From positions 1-15,978 of the forward strand of contig DATBRC010000051.1 of the NCBI GenBank assembly GCA_036560485.1: a DNA stretch of 15,978 nucleotides, read 5' to 3'. The notes beneath the pieces were generated by a model. The model had not been told where the DNA came from. It searched no databases and saw nothing but the letters and a program-made list of their open reading frames with translations. The stretch's first letter is position 1. Each line of letters starts with the position of its first letter. The translations under genes and the position numbers were made by a program. Source of the DNA: DATBRC01 sp036560485. GTDB taxonomy: Bacteria; Pseudomonadota; Gammaproteobacteria; Burkholderiales; Burkholderiaceae_D. This document shows positions 14,871 to 15,978 of this stretch, piece by piece.

Positions 14871-15978
14871 CTATATCATATGGACGAATAGGATAAGCAT
14901 ATTCGTTTCATCCTTGCGGCTTGAGTGTTGGCTCAGCATTTCTCCTGATAGCAATGTGCCATTTTTATGTTTGATACCAATCGCATCAATTTTTTTCTGC
15001 ACGCTATGACCCACCATAAAATAATGCGCTGTTCGATGCCGACTGCTTTGGCAGCAATCTATAATATTTTCAAAATTGAAATCCAACAATTCTTCACGCG
15101 TATATCCCCATAACTTTAACGCAGCATCATTGGCATCTAGCAGATGCATATTCGTACTATCCAAAAATAAGATAGCGTCGCCTGCATCTTCGGATATTTT
15201 TCGGAATCGTGCCAGCCTCTCTTCCATTTGCATGTACTCTGAAACATCCACGCCAACACCGCGGTAACCGGAAAACCGGCCAGCTGCATCAAATGCCGGT
15301 TCTCCACTCACTCGTAAATATTGATGCGAGCCGTCAGGTCTGATCAAGCTATATGCAAAGTCAAGAAATGGGCGTCTCTCGGCAAGATTTGAATCCAGCA
15401 TTTCCCGCTCAATCTGATTCCAATGAAATCTGTGTGCGTTATGCTCATCATTAGTGCAGTGCTCTTTCAAACCCAACATTTCCAAAACCGGGCCAGAGAT
15501 TTTCGTGAATTTTCCATCGCGATCCTGTTCCCAATACCAATCCGACGACAGTTCAACCAAACGCCGAAAGCTGGCTTCACGCTCTTTTAATTCAGCAGTG
15601 CGCTCTTGTATGATCGCCTCGGCTGCACTTTTGTAATTTTCAATTTTCTTGTCCAGAAAATGCATGACCAGCATATTGTGAATGCGCGTCTTTATTTCCA
15701 GCATGTCAAACGGCTCTCTAACAAAATCTCTTATCCCTGCCGGCAGTGCATGCAACGTGTCAGTGGATTTACCGGCGATCACCAAAACAGGAAGCGAATC
15801 TTCCATGTCAATTTTTTGAAGCCCTTCAATTAGATCGGCTTCATTCATTCCTGTATTCTGAAAGTTAAGCAAGAGCAGGTCATAATGAAATTTTCGATGT
15901 AAACAGATCGCGCCATTCAAATCATCAGTGAATGAAACATTCCAATAGCCGGAATTGTTTAGCAAGCGCCTCAGCGGT
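14871..15978 (-). CDS. Degenerate receiver + two PAS domains, 5' partial
   Basis: The frame is open to the right edge, so the N-terminus lies outside; 368 residues are visible. The first ~110 form an RpfG-type receiver homologous to that of the HD-GYP regulator in this window, but three active-site positions are changed: the phosphoacceptor Asp is N38 (YDLLLLNFQNTGM), the Thr is A68 (LVIAGKS) and the Lys is E88 (REPFD). It is therefore predicted not to be phosphorylated. A coiled linker (AIIQERTAELKEREASFRRL) leads to PAS1 (~140-250, SSDWYWEQDRDGKF to YRGVGVDVSEYMQME) and PAS2 (~255-360, GDAILFLDSTNMHLLDANDA, LWGYTREELL). The protein stops directly after PAS2 (LILFVHMI) without a kinase, GGDEF, EAL or HD-GYP domain; I saw no continuation in other frames. 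It may be a sensory adaptor acting by protein contact, or the remnant of a longer protein. Confidence 0.85.
   Translation of the reverse strand, partial: PLRRLLNNSGYWNVSFTDDLNGAICLHRKFHYDLLLLNFQNTGMNEADLIEGLQKIDMEDSLPVLVIAGKSTDTLHALPAGIRDFVREPFDMLEIKTRIHNMLVMHFLDKKIENYKSAAEAIIQERTAELKEREASFRRLVELSSDWYWEQDRDGKFTKISGPVLEMLGLKEHCTNDEHNAHRFHWNQIEREMLDSNLAERRPFLDFAYSLIRPDGSHQYLRVSGEPAFDAAGRFSGYRGVGVDVSEYMQMEERLARFRKISEDAGDAILFLDSTNMHLLDANDAALKLWGYTREELLDFNFENIIDCCQSSRHRTAHYFMVGHSVQKKIDAIGIKHKNGTLLSGEMLSQHSSRKDETNMLILFVHMI

Overview
The window looks like chromosomal DNA of a Gram-negative betaproteobacterium. An Oxalobacteraceae relative such as Herminiimonas is my guess, from protein flavour, moderate GC and the repeat type; this is inference, not a match. 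Almost every gene belongs to membrane or cytoplasmic signalling, and the dominant output is cyclic di-GMP: one membrane GGDEF cyclase, one HD-GYP protein and one GGDEF-EAL protein.

Left part, plus strand. A 5'-truncated MASE4-like GGDEF diguanylate cyclase is followed by a 169-bp MITE-like element and a dyad-rich regulatory region. Then comes a tight four-gene operon: TonB-dependent outer-membrane receptor, periplasmic YfiR-family protein, membrane hybrid histidine kinase with a CHASE8-like periplasmic domain, and an HD-GYP response regulator. This resembles a Yfi (YfiBNR) system in which a histidine kinase replaces the YfiN cyclase and a c-di-GMP phosphodiesterase is the likely output.

Middle, minus strand, converging on the first operon across a shared hairpin. 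A second operon encodes a soluble triple-PAS histidine kinase, a single-domain receiver and a 1077-residue REC-GAF-PAS-GGDEF-EAL-REC protein. The genes overlap or are one base apart. The kinase could feed three receivers.

Right part, minus strand. A 725-bp non-coding region carries decayed copies of the same MITE-like ends and a reverse-complement copy of a 19-bp dyad also found upstream of the TonB-receptor operon. Beyond it lie a Crp/Fnr-family regulator with a long C-terminal tail, its FNR-box-containing upstream region, and a protein cut by the window end (degenerate receiver plus two PAS domains, no output domain).

The most interesting points are the rewired Yfi-like module, the 19-bp dyad placed in the same orientation upstream of both signalling operons, and the pseudo-receiver at the right edge. 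No tRNA, rRNA, CRISPR array or intact transposase gene was seen.
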